A stretch of DNA of 64,000 nucleotides, from positions 4,774,001 through 4,838,000 of the forward strand of contig NZ_CP019420.1 of NCBI RefSeq assembly GCF_001984215.1, given 5' to 3'. The translations under genes and the position numbers were made by a program. Origin of the DNA: Mycobacterium sp. MS1601. GTDB lineage: Bacteria; Actinomycetota; Actinomycetes; Mycobacteriales; Mycobacteriaceae. Positions 41,487-52,847 of the stretch are shown in pieces. The number at the start of each line of letters is the position of its first letter. The first letter of the stretch is position 1. The notes under the pieces were generated by a model. That model was not told the origin of the DNA and made no database searches. It saw only the letters and a program-made list of their open reading frames with translations.

Positions 41487-42571
41487 ACACCAAGCGCGGC
41501 GCCACGTCGAAGGACCAGGGATTCTCCGACGACGGTGTCCTCCGTAGCCCCGACCGCCGTCGCACCAAGGCGGCGAAGTCCGATCCGGGCCAGGCCAAGC
41601 GCAAGCGGCCCGCGGACCCGCCGCGTGCCCGCAAGACGAAGGCCGACAAAGCCACCCGGTCAGGCACCCGGGGTCGCGCACCCAGCCGCGAACAACGCGG
41701 TCTCGGCACCCCGCCCGGACACGCCCCGGCCACCACGCCGGTGCGCAAGCCGGCTCCTGCGAAGAACGCCAGCCAGGCCAAGGCCCGTGCCAAAGCCCGA
41801 AAGGCCAAAGCGCCCAAGGCGGTGCGTGTCCCGCTTCGCCAGCGGTTGATCACCCGCCTGGAGACCATTGACCTGCGACCCCGTGCACTGGCTGCGCGGG
41901 TGCCCTTCGTGGTGCTGGTGATAGGCGCACTCGGTATCGGGTTGGGCGCCACGTTGTGGCTGTCCACCGACGCCGCCGAGCGGTCCTACCAACTGGGCGC
42001 CGCGCAGCAGACCAATCAGGTTCTGCTGCAACAAAAAGAATCCCTCGAACGTGATGTCCTCGAAGCGCAGGCGGCGCCTGCACTGGCCGAGGCGGCCCGA
42101 GGGCTGGGCATGATCCCGTCGCGTGACACCGCGCACCTGGTGCAGGACCCGGCGGGCAACTGGATGGTGGTGGGCACACCCAAGCCCGCCGAGGGAGCAC
42201 CCCCGCCGCCGCTGAACTCTCCGCTGCCCGAAGACACCCCCGCACCGCGACCGCGACCGGTGGCGGCCCCGACCGATCCCGCCAATTCCGAACGCTCGGT
42301 GCGGATCTCGCCGCAGGTAGCGCCGGCAGCCCCGATTCCCGCCGGTCCGGAGGTCCCCGTCGTGGTGCCTGCTCCCGACGCCGCCCAGCACGCGCCCGCG
42401 GGTCCGTCGGCTGAACCGCTGGCGGGTGTACCGGGAGCTGTGACAGGCCCGTTACCCGGCCCGCTCACCGGGCCGCCGCCCGGCCCCGCGGTCGAGCCGC
42501 TGCCCCCCGTCGACCCGATGGCCGTGGACCCGGCAGTGGTGCCCGTGCCGCCGCCCGGAGCACCGGCGTGA
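41483..42571 (+). CDS. ftsL: FtsL-like septum protein with long disordered arms (Rv2164-like)
   Basis: Bitopic division protein in the ftsL position. FtsL normally has about 100-120 residues with one helix and a coiled coil and bridges FtsB/FtsQ and the FtsWI synthase. Here the 362 residues comprise a Lys/Arg-rich cytoplasmic arm of about 135 residues, a helix at about 139-160, a coiled coil at about 165-195 ([20 protein letters not shown]), [12 protein letters not shown] as in FtsL/DivIC proteins, then a Pro/Ala-rich outer tail of about 150 residues. ATG overlaps the rsmH stop; the end overlaps pbpB by GTGA. Identity rests on position and central-core features. Confidence 0.88.
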   Translation: MNTKRGATSKDQGFSDDGVLRSPDRRRTKAAKSDPGQAKRKRPADPPRARKTKADKATRSGTRGRAPSREQRGLGTPPGHAPATTPVRKPAPAKNASQAKARAKARKAKAPKAVRVPLRQRLITRLETIDLRPRALAARVPFVVLVIGALGIGLGATLWLSTDAAERSYQLGAAQQTNQVLLQQKESLERDVLEAQAAPALAEAARGLGMIPSRDTAHLVQDPAGNWMVVGTPKPAEGAPPPPLNSPLPEDTPAPRPRPVAAPTDPANSERSVRISPQVAPAAPIPAGPEVPVVVPAPDAAQHAPAGPSAEPLAGVPGAVTGPLPGPLTGPPPGPAVEPLPPVDPMAVDPAVVPVPPPGAPA

Positions 42572-44505
42572 CACGCGGTCAGAAGCCCACAGGCCGCCGT
42601 ACACCGAAGAAGACTCCGAAAGCACCTGTTTCGCAGGGGCATTCGGCGCGTCGCCGCCGTACCCGGGCGGTTGCGGACGCCATGGACACCATCGGTGCCG
42701 GGCGTACGGCGTCGTTCGGATTCCGGCGACGTACCGGCAACATCGCCATCGGGGTGCTGATCGCGGTTGCTGCGGCACAGCTGTTCAACCTGCAGGTGCC
42801 TCAGGCCGCCGGGTTGCGGGCCGAGGCGGCCGGACAGCTCAAGGTCACCGACGTCCAGCAGGCGCTGCGCGGCGCCATCGTCGACCGCAACTTCGACAAA
42901 CTCGCGTTCACCATCGAAGCCCGCGCGCTGACCTTCCAGCCGGTGCGGATCCGCGAGCAGCTCGAGGAGGCGCGGGCCAAGTCACCCGAGGCCCCCGATC
43001 CGCAGCAGCGTCTGCGTGAGATCGCCAAAGAGGTGTCGGCGCAGCTGGGTGGGCGCCCCGACATGGCGACCGTGCTGCGCAAACTGCGTAGCAACGACAC
43101 GTTCGTCTACCTGGCGCGCGCCGTCGACCCCGCCGTCGCCACCGCCATCATGGCGAAATTCCCCGAGGTGGGCTCCGAGCGCCAGGACCTGCGCCAGTAC
43201 CCGGGCGGTTCGCTGGCGGCCAACCTGGTCGGGGGCATCGACTGGGACGGCCACGGACTGCTGGGCCTCGAGGACGCCATGGATTCGGTGCTGGCAGGCA
43301 CCGACGGATCCGTGACCTACGACCGCGGCTCCGACGGTGTGGTGATCCCGGGCAGCTACCGCAACCGCCACGAAGCGGTGGACGGCTCCACGGTGCAACT
43401 CACCATCGACGACGACATCCAGTTCTACGTGCAGCAGCAGGTGCAGCTGGCCAAGGACGCCTCCGGAGCCAAGAACGTCTCAGCCGTCGTGCTGGACGCC
43501 AAGACCTCCGAGGTACTGGCGATGGCCAACGACAACACCTTCGATCCGTCGCAGGACATCGGTCGCCAGGAGAACCGGCAGCTGGGCAACCCGGCGGTGT
43601 CGTCGCCGTTCGAACCGGGCTCGGTCAACAAGATCATCACCGCGGCCACCGCCATCGAGATGGGACTCACCAATCCCGATGAGGTGCTGCAGGTTCCGGG
43701 CTCGATCAACATGGGCGGTGTCACCGTCGGCGATGCCTGGAGCCACGGCGTGGAGCCGTACACCACCACGGGCGTGTTCGGTAAGTCGTCCAACGTGGGC
43801 ACCCTGATGCTGGCGCAGCGCATCGGCCCGGAAAAGTACGCCGAGATGCTCGGCAAGTTCGGGCTGGGCCAGCGCACCGGCGTGGGGCTGCCCGGTGAGA
43901 CGTCCGGTCTGGTGCCGCCGATCGATCAGTGGTCGGGCAGTTCGTTTTCCAACCTGCCCATCGGCCAAGGTCTTTCGATGAGCCTGCTGCAGATGGCCGG
44001 GATGTATCAGACCATCGCCAACGACGGGGTGCGGATCCCGCCGCGGATCATCAAGGCCACCATCGCCGCCGACGGCAGCACCACCGAAGAGCCTCGGCCC
44101 GAGGGTATCCGGGTGGTCTCCCCGCAGACCGCGCAGACCACCCGCAACATGTTCCGGGCCGTCGTGCAGCGCGATCCGATGGGAATCCAGCAGGGCACCG
44201 GCCCGCAGGCGGCCGTCGAGGGGTACCAGGTGGCGGGCAAGACCGGCACCGCCCAGCAGATCAACCCCGACTGCGGTTGCTACTACAGCGACGTCTACTG
44301 GATCACCTTCGCCGGGATGATCACTGTCGACGACCCGCGCTATGTCGTCGGCATCATGATGGATGCCCCACATCGGGCGGCGGACGGGTCGCCGGGTTCC
44401 TCGGCGGCACCGCTGTTCCACAACATCGCGTCGTGGCTGGTGCGGCGGGAGAACGTGCCGCTGTCACCGGACCCCGGCCCGCCGCTGATCCTGCGTCAGA
44501 CCTGA
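42568..44505 (+). CDS. pbpB: Septal penicillin-binding protein 3 / FtsI (PbpB)
   Basis: Class B transpeptidase that cross-links septal peptidoglycan together with FtsW. The 645 residues have a basic cytoplasmic tail, a helix at about 54-74, a pedestal domain (about 80-280) and the transpeptidase domain with Ser352 and Lys355 in EPGSVNK, SSN at 407-409 and KTG at 558-560. CGCYYSDVYW after KTG carries two cysteines. The GTG start overlaps the ftsL stop. From here to murE there is only a 58-bp gap, without the extra genes found at this place in M. tuberculosis. Confidence 0.97.
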   Translation: MTRGQKPTGRRTPKKTPKAPVSQGHSARRRRTRAVADAMDTIGAGRTASFGFRRRTGNIAIGVLIAVAAAQLFNLQVPQAAGLRAEAAGQLKVTDVQQALRGAIVDRNFDKLAFTIEARALTFQPVRIREQLEEARAKSPEAPDPQQRLREIAKEVSAQLGGRPDMATVLRKLRSNDTFVYLARAVDPAVATAIMAKFPEVGSERQDLRQYPGGSLAANLVGGIDWDGHGLLGLEDAMDSVLAGTDGSVTYDRGSDGVVIPGSYRNRHEAVDGSTVQLTIDDDIQFYVQQQVQLAKDASGAKNVSAVVLDAKTSEVLAMANDNTFDPSQDIGRQENRQLGNPAVSSPFEPGSVNKIITAATAIEMGLTNPDEVLQVPGSINMGGVTVGDAWSHGVEPYTTTGVFGKSSNVGTLMLAQRIGPEKYAEMLGKFGLGQRTGVGLPGETSGLVPPIDQWSGSSFSNLPIGQGLSMSLLQMAGMYQTIANDGVRIPPRIIKATIAADGSTTEEPRPEGIRVVSPQTAQTTRNMFRAVVQRDPMGIQQGTGPQAAVEGYQVAGKTGTAQQINPDCGCYYSDVYWITFAGMITVDDPRYVVGIMMDAPHRAADGSPGSSAAPLFHNIASWLVRRENVPLSPDPGPPLILRQT

Positions 44506-44512
44506 CACTGGG

Positions 44513-44518
44513 TAGGGT
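44513..44518 (+). promoter_or_regulatory. Possible internal -10 element before murE
   Basis: TAGGGT (TANNNT) lies just after pbpB and would give a leader of about 40 nt with GGAGG at 44551-44555 before murE. No clear -35. Confidence 0.3.
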
Positions 44519-44563
44519 GGCACAGCCCGTTCCCGACGAACGGCGCGAACGGAGGTGATTGCT

Positions 44564-46078
44564 GTGTCGAGTCCGCTGCGACCCGCAGACACCGCCGGAG
44601 TTCCGCTCGTTGACCTCGCGGCTGCCGTCGGCGTGACAGCAGAGGTTCCTGACGTGGCGGTGCACGGGGTGACGTTGCGCGCCCAGGACGCCCGGCCCGG
44701 TGACCTGTTCGCCGCATTGGCAGGCACCCGCGCGCACGGCGCCCGTTACATCGCCGACGCCGTGAGCCGGGGGGCGGTCGCTGTGCTCACCGACGAGGCC
44801 GGGCTGGCCGTCGCGGGTCAGGCCGAGGTCCCGGTGCTGCTGCACCCGCATCCCCGCGAGGTCCTCGGTGCGCTGGCGGCCGACGTTTATGGCCGGCCGT
44901 CGCAGTCGCTGACGGTCATCGGTATCACCGGAACATCGGGCAAGACCACCACCACCTATCTGATCGAGGCGGGGCTGCGGGCCGCCGGCCGCACCGCCGG
45001 GTTGATCGGCACGGTGGGCATCCGCATTGCCGGCCAGGATGTGCCGAGTTCGTTGACCACACCCGAGGCACCCGCGCTGCAGGCGTTGCTGGCGTTGATG
45101 GTCCAGCGCCACGTCGACACCGCAGTGATGGAGGTGTCCAGCCATGCCCTGTCGCAGGGCCGCGTCGACGGGGTGGCGTTCGCTGTCGGCGGCTTCACCA
45201 ACCTCTCCCGCGACCACCTCGACTACCACCCGACCATGGCTGACTATTTCGAAGCCAAGGCCAGACTGTTCGATCCCGACTCCGCCGTGCACGCGCGCAC
45301 CGCGGTGGTCTGCGTCGACGACGACGCCGGACGCGCCATGGCAGCCCGCGCAACGTCCGCGGTGACGGTCAGCACCACAGGCGACGCCGACTGGACTGTC
45401 GCCGATGTGGTGCACCATGTCGACGGTGCCCAGGAGTTCACGGTGTGTGACCCTTCGGGTGTGCACCACCGGATCGGCCTTCGCCTGCCCGGCGGCTACA
45501 ACATCGCCAACTGCCTTGTTGCGCTTGCGGTTCTGGATTCGGTTGGAGTGGCGCCCGAGCAGGCTGCACCCGGGCTGCGGGAGGCCACGGTCCCCGGCCG
45601 TCTGGAGCCCATCGACCGGGGCCAGCCGTTCCTGGCGCTGGTGGACTACGCGCACAAGCCCGGTGCGCTGCAAGCTGTGCTGCAGACGCTGCGCGCGCAG
45701 CACCCGGACGGCAGGCTGGCGGTGGTTTTCGGTGCGGGCGGCAACCGCGATGCCGGCAAGCGTGCCCCGATGGGTGAGGTGGCCGCGGCGCTGGCTGACC
45801 TGGTGGTGGTCACCGACGACAACCCGCGCGACGAGGAACCGGCCGCCATTCGCGCCGAGATCGTGGCCGGCGCCGCCGGTGGTTCCGGCCAACTGGTCGA
45901 GATCGGTGATCGCGCGGCGGCCATCGCCCATGCTGCCGCGTGGGCGCGGCCGGGGGATGTGGTGCTGATCGCGGGCAAGGGCCATGAATCCGGGCAGACG
46001 GCCGCTGGGCAAACCAGGCCTTTCGACGACCGTGACGAACTGGCCAAGGCCCTGGACGCCCTGGGGGCTGCGCAGTGA
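44564..46078 (+). CDS. murE: UDP-MurNAc-L-Ala-D-Glu:meso-DAP ligase MurE
   Basis: Adds meso-diaminopimelate to the peptidoglycan precursor in the cytoplasm. The GTG at 44564, 8 nt after GGAGG, gives 504 residues; GTG 44555 lies inside that ribosome site and is not favoured. Motifs: [13 protein letters not shown] (ATP loop), [20 protein letters not shown] with the nearby [12 protein letters not shown], and DNPRDEEP, the DNPR motif that selects meso-DAP over lysine. Substrate class therefore agrees with the AsnB/LtsA amidation function seen elsewhere in the window. Ends GTGA with murF. Confidence 0.97.
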   Translation: MSSPLRPADTAGVPLVDLAAAVGVTAEVPDVAVHGVTLRAQDARPGDLFAALAGTRAHGARYIADAVSRGAVAVLTDEAGLAVAGQAEVPVLLHPHPREVLGALAADVYGRPSQSLTVIGITGTSGKTTTTYLIEAGLRAAGRTAGLIGTVGIRIAGQDVPSSLTTPEAPALQALLALMVQRHVDTAVMEVSSHALSQGRVDGVAFAVGGFTNLSRDHLDYHPTMADYFEAKARLFDPDSAVHARTAVVCVDDDAGRAMAARATSAVTVSTTGDADWTVADVVHHVDGAQEFTVCDPSGVHHRIGLRLPGGYNIANCLVALAVLDSVGVAPEQAAPGLREATVPGRLEPIDRGQPFLALVDYAHKPGALQAVLQTLRAQHPDGRLAVVFGAGGNRDAGKRAPMGEVAAALADLVVVTDDNPRDEEPAAIRAEIVAGAAGGSGQLVEIGDRAAAIAHAAAWARPGDVVLIAGKGHESGQTAAGQTRPFDDRDELAKALDALGAAQ

Positions 46079-47559
46079 TCGAACTGAGTCTGGCAGAGAT
46101 TGCCGACATCACCGGCGGTCGGTTGGCCGATATCGGCGCCGAGGACGCCGCCCGCACCATGGTGACGGGCACTGTCGAGTTCGATTCGCGGGCAGTGACA
46201 CCCGGTGCGCTGTTCCTGGCATTGCCGGGCGCGCGCAGCGACGGTCATGACTTCGCCGCGGGTGCGGTGGCCGCCGGCGCGGTCGGCGTGCTGGCCGCGC
46301 GCCCGGTGGGGGTGCCCGCGGTGGTGGTGACGCCGAGCCCCGGCGATGCGGGCGCCAGTGTCCTGGAACACGACACCGACGGTTCCGGTGCCGCGGTGCT
46401 CGCCGCGCTCGGCCGCCTCGCGGCCCATGTCTCACGCAAGCTCGTCGAGGGCGGGCTCACCATCGTCGGCGTCACCGGTTCCTCGGGCAAGACGTCGACC
46501 AAGGACCTGCTCGCGGCGGTGCTGGAGCCGCTGGGGCAGGTGGTGGCGCCGCCAGGGTCGTTCAACAACGAACTCGGCCACCCCTGGACCGTGCTGCGTG
46601 CCGATCACGACACCGACTACCTGATCCTGGAAATGTCGGCTCGCCACCCCGGCAACATCGCCGCGCTGGCCGCCATCGCGGTGCCGCAGATCGCCGTCGT
46701 GTTGAACGTGGGTACCGCCCACCTCGGTGAGTTCGGCTCCCGGCAGGCCATCGCCGACACCAAAGCCGAATTGCCGCAGGCAGTTCCGAGCACCGGCGTG
46801 GTGATCCTCAACTCCGACGATTCCGCCGTCGCCGCCATGGCAGCCAAGACCGCGGCACGCGTCGTACGGGTCAGCCGCAGCACAGAGGCTGATGTCTGGG
46901 CCGCTGACGTGGAGCTCGACGCCGAAGCCCGGCCCAGCTTCACCCTGCATCACGGCGACACCCAGATCCCGATCACCCTGGCCGTGCACGGCGATCACCA
47001 GGTGTCCAACGCCCTGTGCGCGGCGGCCGTGGCGCTGGAGTGCGGCGCCACCGCCGAGCAACTCGCCACCGCACTGGCCGGGGCGGGCCCGGTGTCCAAA
47101 CACCGGATGGCGGTGGCCACTCGCGCCGACGGGGTGACCATCATCAACGACGCCTACAACGCCAACCCGGATTCGATGCGCGCCGGCCTGCAGGCATTGG
47201 CCTGGATGGCCCGCGGCCCCGGCGGCCAGAAACGCCGCAGCTTCGCGGTGCTCGGAGAGATGGCAGAACTGGGAGACGACGCCATTTCCGAGCACGATCG
47301 CATCGGCCGTCTGGTCGTGCGATTAGATGTCAGTCGACTCATCGTCGTGGGAACCGGGAGGTCTATGAGCGCCATGCACCACGGGGCGGTCATGGAAGGA
47401 TCGTGGGGTGCCGAGTCGACGCAGGTCAGCGACGCGGGGGCGGCACTGGAGCTGCTTCGTGACGAGCTGGCCGACGGAGATGTCGTTTTGGTGAAGGCAT
47501 CCAACTCCGCGGGGCTGGCGGCCTTGGCCGAAGAGCTGGTGGGGGATACCGGCCGATGA
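46075..47559 (+). CDS. murF: UDP-MurNAc-tripeptide:D-Ala-D-Ala ligase MurF
   Basis: Adds the D-Ala-D-Ala dipeptide to complete the muramyl pentapeptide. 494 residues with the three Mur-ligase domains: the N-terminal UDP domain (about 1-110) with [17 protein letters not shown]; the ATP loop [13 protein letters not shown] and [35 protein letters not shown]; and the C-terminal [19 protein letters not shown] motif. GTG start overlaps the murE stop; the end overlaps mraY by ATGA. Confidence 0.97.
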   Translation: MIELSLAEIADITGGRLADIGAEDAARTMVTGTVEFDSRAVTPGALFLALPGARSDGHDFAAGAVAAGAVGVLAARPVGVPAVVVTPSPGDAGASVLEHDTDGSGAAVLAALGRLAAHVSRKLVEGGLTIVGVTGSSGKTSTKDLLAAVLEPLGQVVAPPGSFNNELGHPWTVLRADHDTDYLILEMSARHPGNIAALAAIAVPQIAVVLNVGTAHLGEFGSRQAIADTKAELPQAVPSTGVVILNSDDSAVAAMAAKTAARVVRVSRSTEADVWAADVELDAEARPSFTLHHGDTQIPITLAVHGDHQVSNALCAAAVALECGATAEQLATALAGAGPVSKHRMAVATRADGVTIINDAYNANPDSMRAGLQALAWMARGPGGQKRRSFAVLGEMAELGDDAISEHDRIGRLVVRLDVSRLIVVGTGRSMSAMHHGAVMEGSWGAESTQVSDAGAALELLRDELADGDVVLVKASNSAGLAALAEELVGDTGR

Positions 47560-48635
47560 GACTGATCCTGATCACCGTCGGCATCTCGCTTGCGGTGTCG
47601 ATCCTGCTGACGCCGTGGCTGATCCGGCTGTTCAGTAGGCAGGGCCTGGGCCACGAGATCCGCGAGGACGGCCCACCGAGCCACAAGACCAAGCGCGGCA
47701 CCCCGTCCATGGGCGGGGTCGCGATCCTGGCCGGCATCTGGGCGGGCTATCTGGGCACCCACCTGGTGGGTGTGGCACTCAACGGCGACGGTCCGTCGGC
47801 GTCGGGCCTGCTGGTGCTCGGGCTGGCCACGTCGCTGGGGCTGGTCGGCTTCATGGACGACATGATCAAGCTGCGCCGGGCCCGCAACCTCGGCTTGAAC
47901 AAGACCGCCAAGACCGTCGGGCAGATCGGCGCCGCCGTGCTGTTCGGGGTTCTGGTGCTGGGCTTCCGCAACGCCGACGGGCTGGCACCCGGCAGCACCG
48001 AGTTGTCCTACGTCCGCGAGATCGCCACCGTCACGCTGCCGCCGCTGGTGTTCATCCTGTTCGTGGTGGTGCTGGTCAGTGCCTGGTCCAATGCGGTGAA
48101 TTTCACCGACGGTCTCGACGGGCTGGCGGCCGGCTCCATGGGCATGGTGTCGGCGGCGTACGTGCTGATCACCTTCTGGCAGTACCGCAACGCCTGTGCG
48201 ACGTCGCCGGGACTGGGTTGTTACAACGTGCGTGACCCGCTGGATCTGGCGATCGTGGCCGCCGCGACCGCCGGGGCGTGTATCGGGTTCCTGTGGTGGA
48301 ATGCCGCTCCGGCGAAGATCTTCATGGGCGACACGGGCTCGCTGGCGCTGGGCGGCATCATCGCCGGCATCTCGGTGACCAGCAAGACCGAGGTGCTGGC
48401 CGTGGTGCTCGGCGCGCTGTTCGTCGCGGAGATCGTCTCGGTGGTGGTGCAGATCCTGGCGTTCCGGACCACCGGACGGCGGGTGTTCCGGATGGCGCCG
48501 TTCCACCACCATTTCGAGTTGGTGGGGTGGGCGGAGACGACGGTGATCATCCGGTTCTGGCTGTTGACCGCCATCGCATGCGGCCTTGGTGTGGCGCTGT
48601 TCTACGGAGAGTGGCTCAGTGTCATCGGTGCCTAG
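47556..48635 (+). CDS. mraY: Phospho-MurNAc-pentapeptide transferase MraY (MurX)
   Basis: Polytopic enzyme that moves phospho-MurNAc-pentapeptide to decaprenyl phosphate, making lipid I. 359 residues with about ten helices. Family motifs: [30 protein letters not shown] with the aspartate pair that binds Mg, [15 protein letters not shown], and [12 protein letters not shown] followed by [15 protein letters not shown]. Start ATG overlaps the murF stop; its final 17 bp overlap murD. Target of nucleoside antibiotics. Confidence 0.97.
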   Translation: MRLILITVGISLAVSILLTPWLIRLFSRQGLGHEIREDGPPSHKTKRGTPSMGGVAILAGIWAGYLGTHLVGVALNGDGPSASGLLVLGLATSLGLVGFMDDMIKLRRARNLGLNKTAKTVGQIGAAVLFGVLVLGFRNADGLAPGSTELSYVREIATVTLPPLVFILFVVVLVSAWSNAVNFTDGLDGLAAGSMGMVSAAYVLITFWQYRNACATSPGLGCYNVRDPLDLAIVAAATAGACIGFLWWNAAPAKIFMGDTGSLALGGIIAGISVTSKTEVLAVVLGALFVAEIVSVVVQILAFRTTGRRVFRMAPFHHHFELVGWAETTVIIRFWLLTAIACGLGVALFYGEWLSVIGA

Positions 48636-50073
48636 CGGCGCGGTGCCATCGGTCTTCGAGCTCAGCGGTGCGCGTGTGCTGGTGGTGGGAGCCGGTGTCA
48701 CCGGCAAGGCCATTCTGAAAGCTCTGACTCCGCTGGGGGCGTTGGCCGACCTCACCGACGACCGGCCGATGGCACTCGAGCCGTTCGCCTATCAAGGTGT
48801 CCGGGTGCTCGACGCGGACTCGGCGGTCACCCATATCGCCGACTACCAGCTGGTGGTCACCAGTCCCGGGCTGCCGCCCACTGCGCCGGTGCTGGCGGCC
48901 GCCGCCGTGGCAGGGGTGCCGGTGTGGGGTGACGTGGAACTCGCGTGGCGCCTCGATCAGTCCGGGCACTACGGTCCGCCGCGCACGTGGCTGGTGGTTA
49001 CCGGTACCAACGGCAAGACCACCACCACCTCGATGCTGCAGGCCATGCTGACCGCGGCGGGCCGGAGCAGCCTGCTGTGCGGCAACATCGGCGATCCGGT
49101 GCTCGACGTGCTGGACCAGCCCTCGGAGTTGCTGGCCGTCGAGTTGTCCAGCTTCCAGCTGTTCTGGTCGTCGTCGCTGAGGCCGGAGGCGGGGGTGGTG
49201 CTCAACGTCGCCGAAGACCACCTCGACTGGCATGGATCGATGCGGCATTACGCCGGGGCCAAGGCTCGGGCGCTGGACGGGCGAGTAGCGGTCGTCGGCC
49301 TCGACGACTCCATCGCCGCCGACCTGCTGGGGGCGGCTGCCGCCCCGGTGAAGCAGGGTTTCCGCCTTGGTGAACCCGGCCCCGGCGAGTTCGGTGTGCG
49401 CGACGGCAGGCTGATTGGTCCCGACGGGGTGGTGTTGGCGCCGGTGGACAGCATCCAGGTCGCGGGACCGGTCGGCGTTCTCAACGCCCTGGCCGCGGCG
49501 GCGCTGGCGCGTGCGGTGCAGGTTCCGGCCGAGGCCATCGCGGCGGCGCTCGAGTCGTTTCAGGTGGGTAGGCACCGCGCCGAAGTGGTCGCGACGGTGG
49601 ACGGTGTCACCTACGTCGACGATTCGAAGGCCACCAACCCGCACGCAGCCGAGGCGTCGATCCTGGCCTATCCACGGGTGGTGTGGGTGGGAGGAGGGCT
49701 GCTCAAGGGTGCCTCGGTGGATCAGACGGTGCGCAATGTCGCCGACCGGTTGGCCGGCGTGGTGGTGCTGGGGCGCGACCGTGCGGTTGTTGCCGAGGCG
49801 ATATCCCGACACGCGCCCGATGTCCCCGTCGTTGAGGTTGTGACGGGAGAGGATGCTGTGGTGCAAGAGGCCAGTGAGACAGTTGTGACTCGTGTGATCA
49901 GAGCGTCGAACAAGGCGGACCTGATGACCGAGGTTGTCGCCGCTGCCCGGGACCTCGCAGCGCCGGGGGACACTGTGCTGTTGGCTCCGGCCGGCGCGTC
50001 GTTCGACCAGTTCGCCGGCTACGCCGATCGTGGGGATGCCTTCGCCGCCGCCGTACGCGCCGTCACCCGGTAG
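48619..50073 (+). CDS. murD: UDP-MurNAc-L-Ala:D-Glu ligase MurD
   Basis: Adds D-glutamate to UDP-MurNAc-L-Ala. The GTG at 48619, with GGAGAG 8 nt before it, gives 484 residues; GTGs at 48628 and 48643 are alternatives that trim a weakly conserved tail. Motifs: [12 protein letters not shown] (UDP domain), [12 protein letters not shown] (ATP loop), [24 protein letters not shown] and [10 protein letters not shown]. Overlaps mraY by 17 bp and precedes ftsW by 6 nt. Confidence 0.96.
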   Translation: MSSVPSGAVPSVFELSGARVLVVGAGVTGKAILKALTPLGALADLTDDRPMALEPFAYQGVRVLDADSAVTHIADYQLVVTSPGLPPTAPVLAAAAVAGVPVWGDVELAWRLDQSGHYGPPRTWLVVTGTNGKTTTTSMLQAMLTAAGRSSLLCGNIGDPVLDVLDQPSELLAVELSSFQLFWSSSLRPEAGVVLNVAEDHLDWHGSMRHYAGAKARALDGRVAVVGLDDSIAADLLGAAAAPVKQGFRLGEPGPGEFGVRDGRLIGPDGVVLAPVDSIQVAGPVGVLNALAAAALARAVQVPAEAIAAALESFQVGRHRAEVVATVDGVTYVDDSKATNPHAAEASILAYPRVVWVGGGLLKGASVDQTVRNVADRLAGVVVLGRDRAVVAEAISRHAPDVPVVEVVTGEDAVVQEASETVVTRVIRASNKADLMTEVVAAARDLAAPGDTVLLAPAGASFDQFAGYADRGDAFAAAVRAVTR

Positions 50074-50079
50074 GCCCTG

Positions 50080-51702
50080 ATGGCTGCCATGTTGACCAGG
50101 TTCCGACGCAAGCCCGAACCCGATGCGCCCGCGGCTGCCGATCCGGATGCCACCGACACCGAACCCACCCCGGTGATCGCGAAAGACTCGGTGACCGCGA
50201 AAGACCAAGCCGCCCCCGAGAACAGGACTGCGCGCGCCACCGCCGCGGCACGGTTGGCCTCGACCAGGTTCGGTAGCTGGCTGTCGCGGCCCATGACGTC
50301 ATTTCACCTGATCGTCGCCATCACCGGTGTGCTGATCACCCTGGGTCTGATCATGGTGCTCTCCGCGTCGGGGGTGTACTCCTATGACTCCGACGGCTCG
50401 CCCTGGGCGGTTTTCGGCAAGCAGGTGATGTGGACCTGCGTCGGCCTGGTCGCGTTCTACGTCGCGCTGCGCATGCCGGTGAACCTGATGCGACGGCTGG
50501 CTTTCCCCGGCTTCGCCTTCACCATCGTGCTGCTGGTGCTGGTTCTGGTTCCTGGAATCGGCCAGATCGCCAACGGCTCCCGCGGCTGGTTCGTTTTCTA
50601 CGGCTTCTCCATGCAGCCCTCCGAGCTGGCCAAGATCGCGTTCGCCATCTGGGGTGCCCATCTGCTGGCCACCCGGAGATTGGAACGGGCGTCGCTCAAG
50701 GAGATGCTGGTGCCACTGGTGCCCGGCGCGGTCATCGCGCTGGCGCTCATCCTGGCCCAGCCCGACCTCGGGCAGAGCGTGTCGATGGGCATCATCCTGC
50801 TGGGCCTGCTGTGGTACGCCGGTCTGCCGCTGAAGGTGTTCGTCACCTCGCTGATCTCGGTGATGAGCGCCGCGGCGGTGTTGGCCATGGTCGAGGGCTA
50901 CCGGTCGGCACGCGTGCAGTCCTGGCTGGACCCCAGCGCCGACGCCCAGGGCTCCGGCTACCAGGCCCGCCAGGCCCGGTTCGCGCTGGCCAACGGTGGT
51001 GTTTTCGGCGACGGCCTCGGCCAGGGCGCGGCCAAGTGGAACTACCTGCCCAACGCCCACAACGACTTCATCTTCGCCATCATCGGCGAGGAACTGGGCT
51101 TTGTCGGCGCCTTCGGGCTGCTGCTGTTGTTCGCGTTGTTCGCCTACACCGGCACCCGGATCGCCAACCGGTCCGTCGATCCCTTCCTGCGGCTGCTCAC
51201 GGCCACCGCCACGCTGTGGATCCTGTCGCAGGTGTTCATCAATGTCGGCTACGTCATCGGACTGCTCCCGGTCACCGGGCTGCAGCTCCCGCTCATCTCC
51301 GCGGGTGGAACATCAACGTCCACAACGCTTCTGATGATCGGCATCATGGCCAACGCGGCCAGGCACGAACCGGACGCGGTGGCTGCACTGCGTGCCGGCC
51401 GCGAAGACCGGATGAACCGGATCCTGCGACTGCCGCTGCCCGAGCCCTATGTGCCCACCAGGGTGGAAGCGTTGCGTGACCGCTTGCGGACTCGCCGCCC
51501 GTCGGCCCGGCCTTCTGCTCGGATGTCGGCAAAGGCGCAGCCGACCGTCAAGAAGCAGAATCCCGCCAAGAGGAAGCCGGCTGGAAACAAAGTCAGGAAA
51601 CGACCCACCGGTGACCGCCAGCCCGTCCGCACAGGGCATCATGGAGGCGGCCAGCGGCGCAGTGGAAGCGGCCGCTCACGTGCATTGGAAGGTCGCCGGT
51701 AG
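50080..51702 (+). CDS. ftsW: Peptidoglycan glycosyltransferase FtsW
   Basis: SEDS-family lipid II polymerase of the septum and PbpB partner. The 540 residues have a disordered, acidic-then-neutral cytoplasmic N-terminus (about 1-70), ten helices, and a basic tail of about 80 residues rich in Arg/Lys/Pro, longer than in E. coli FtsW. SEDS signatures: [50 protein letters not shown] (with the catalytic-type Asp region) and [16 protein letters not shown]. The ATG at 50080 lies 6 nt after murD. Confidence 0.96.
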   Translation: MAAMLTRFRRKPEPDAPAAADPDATDTEPTPVIAKDSVTAKDQAAPENRTARATAAARLASTRFGSWLSRPMTSFHLIVAITGVLITLGLIMVLSASGVYSYDSDGSPWAVFGKQVMWTCVGLVAFYVALRMPVNLMRRLAFPGFAFTIVLLVLVLVPGIGQIANGSRGWFVFYGFSMQPSELAKIAFAIWGAHLLATRRLERASLKEMLVPLVPGAVIALALILAQPDLGQSVSMGIILLGLLWYAGLPLKVFVTSLISVMSAAAVLAMVEGYRSARVQSWLDPSADAQGSGYQARQARFALANGGVFGDGLGQGAAKWNYLPNAHNDFIFAIIGEELGFVGAFGLLLLFALFAYTGTRIANRSVDPFLRLLTATATLWILSQVFINVGYVIGLLPVTGLQLPLISAGGTSTSTTLLMIGIMANAARHEPDAVAALRAGREDRMNRILRLPLPEPYVPTRVEALRDRLRTRRPSARPSARMSAKAQPTVKKQNPAKRKPAGNKVRKRPTGDRQPVRTGHHGGGQRRSGSGRSRALEGRR

Positions 51703-51722
51703 TTGGAAGAGCAGCAGGTCGG

Positions 51723-52847
51723 TTGAACAATTCGATCTCGGTGGTGCTCGCCGGGGGAGGGACGGCCGGTCACGTCGAGCCCGCAATGGCGGTCGCGGAC
51801 GCGTTGACGGCCCTGAACCCGGACGTGCGCATCACGGCACTGGGCACGGCCCGCGGTCTGGAGACCCGGCTGGTGCCGGAACGCGGCTACCGGCTCGAGC
51901 TGATCGAGCCGGTGCCGCTACCCCGCAAGCTCACCGGCGATTTGGTGAAGTTGCCGGCCCGGGTGCGCCGCGCGGTCCGGCAGACCCGCCAACTCCTCGA
52001 TGACCTGGACGCCGATGTGATCATCGGGTTCGGCGGGTATGTCGCGCTGCCCGCCTATCTGGCCGCCCGGGGTGGCATCCGGCGTCGCCGTGTGCCCGTG
52101 GTGATCCACGAGGCCAATGCCAGCGCCGGGATCGCCAACAAGGTGGGGGCCCGCTCGGCGCGCCGGGTGCTGGCCGCGGTGCCCGACTCCGGTCTACGGC
52201 ACGCCGAAATCGTCGGTGTCCCGGTTCGCCACACCATCACCGCCCTCGACCGTGCCGCGATGCGGGCCGAGGCCAGAGCGCATTTCGGTTTTGCCGACCA
52301 GACTCCGGTGCTGTTGGTGTTCGGCGGCTCACAGGGTGCGGCGTCCCTGAACCGCGCGGTGTCGGCGGCGGCGGGCGCGCTGGCCGGGCGCGGTATCGCC
52401 GTCCTGCACGCCTATGGCACCAAGAACACCCTCGATCTGCGCACTCCCGGCCCGCAGGATCCGCCCTACGTCGCGGTGCCCTATCTGAACCGGATGGACC
52501 TGGCCTATGCCGCCGCCGACCTGGCGATCTGCCGCTCAGGGGCGATGACGGTGGCCGAGGTGTCGGCGGTGGGACTGCCCGCGGTGTACGTGCCGTTGCC
52601 CATCGGCAACGGCGAGCAGCGGCTCAACGCGCTGCCGGTGGTCGACGCAGGTGGCGGGATGCTGATCGATGACGCCCAGTTGACACCCGATTTCGTGGCG
52701 GACGCGGTGGGTGATCTGCTGACCGATCCCGGGCGGTTGACGGCGATGACCATCGCCGCCGGATCGGTCGGACACCGGGACGCCGCGGTGCGGGTGGCCG
52801 AGGTTGCCATCGACGTGGCGCTGACGGGACGGGCGGCCCGCCGGTGA
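51723..52847 (+). CDS. murG: N-acetylglucosaminyltransferase MurG
   Basis: Membrane-associated GT-B enzyme that adds GlcNAc to lipid I, making lipid II. The TTG at 51723 gives 374 residues. Motifs: [14 protein letters not shown] (first glycine loop), [41 protein letters not shown] (second glycine loop), [24 protein letters not shown] with the donor-binding Glu, and GNGEQRLNA. Start lies 20 nt after ftsW; AGCAGGTCGG is a modest ribosome site. Ends GTGA with murC. Confidence 0.96.
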   Translation: MNNSISVVLAGGGTAGHVEPAMAVADALTALNPDVRITALGTARGLETRLVPERGYRLELIEPVPLPRKLTGDLVKLPARVRRAVRQTRQLLDDLDADVIIGFGGYVALPAYLAARGGIRRRRVPVVIHEANASAGIANKVGARSARRVLAAVPDSGLRHAEIVGVPVRHTITALDRAAMRAEARAHFGFADQTPVLLVFGGSQGAASLNRAVSAAAGALAGRGIAVLHAYGTKNTLDLRTPGPQDPPYVAVPYLNRMDLAYAAADLAICRSGAMTVAEVSAVGLPAVYVPLPIGNGEQRLNALPVVDAGGGMLIDDAQLTPDFVADAVGDLLTDPGRLTAMTIAAGSVGHRDAAVRVAEVAIDVALTGRAARR

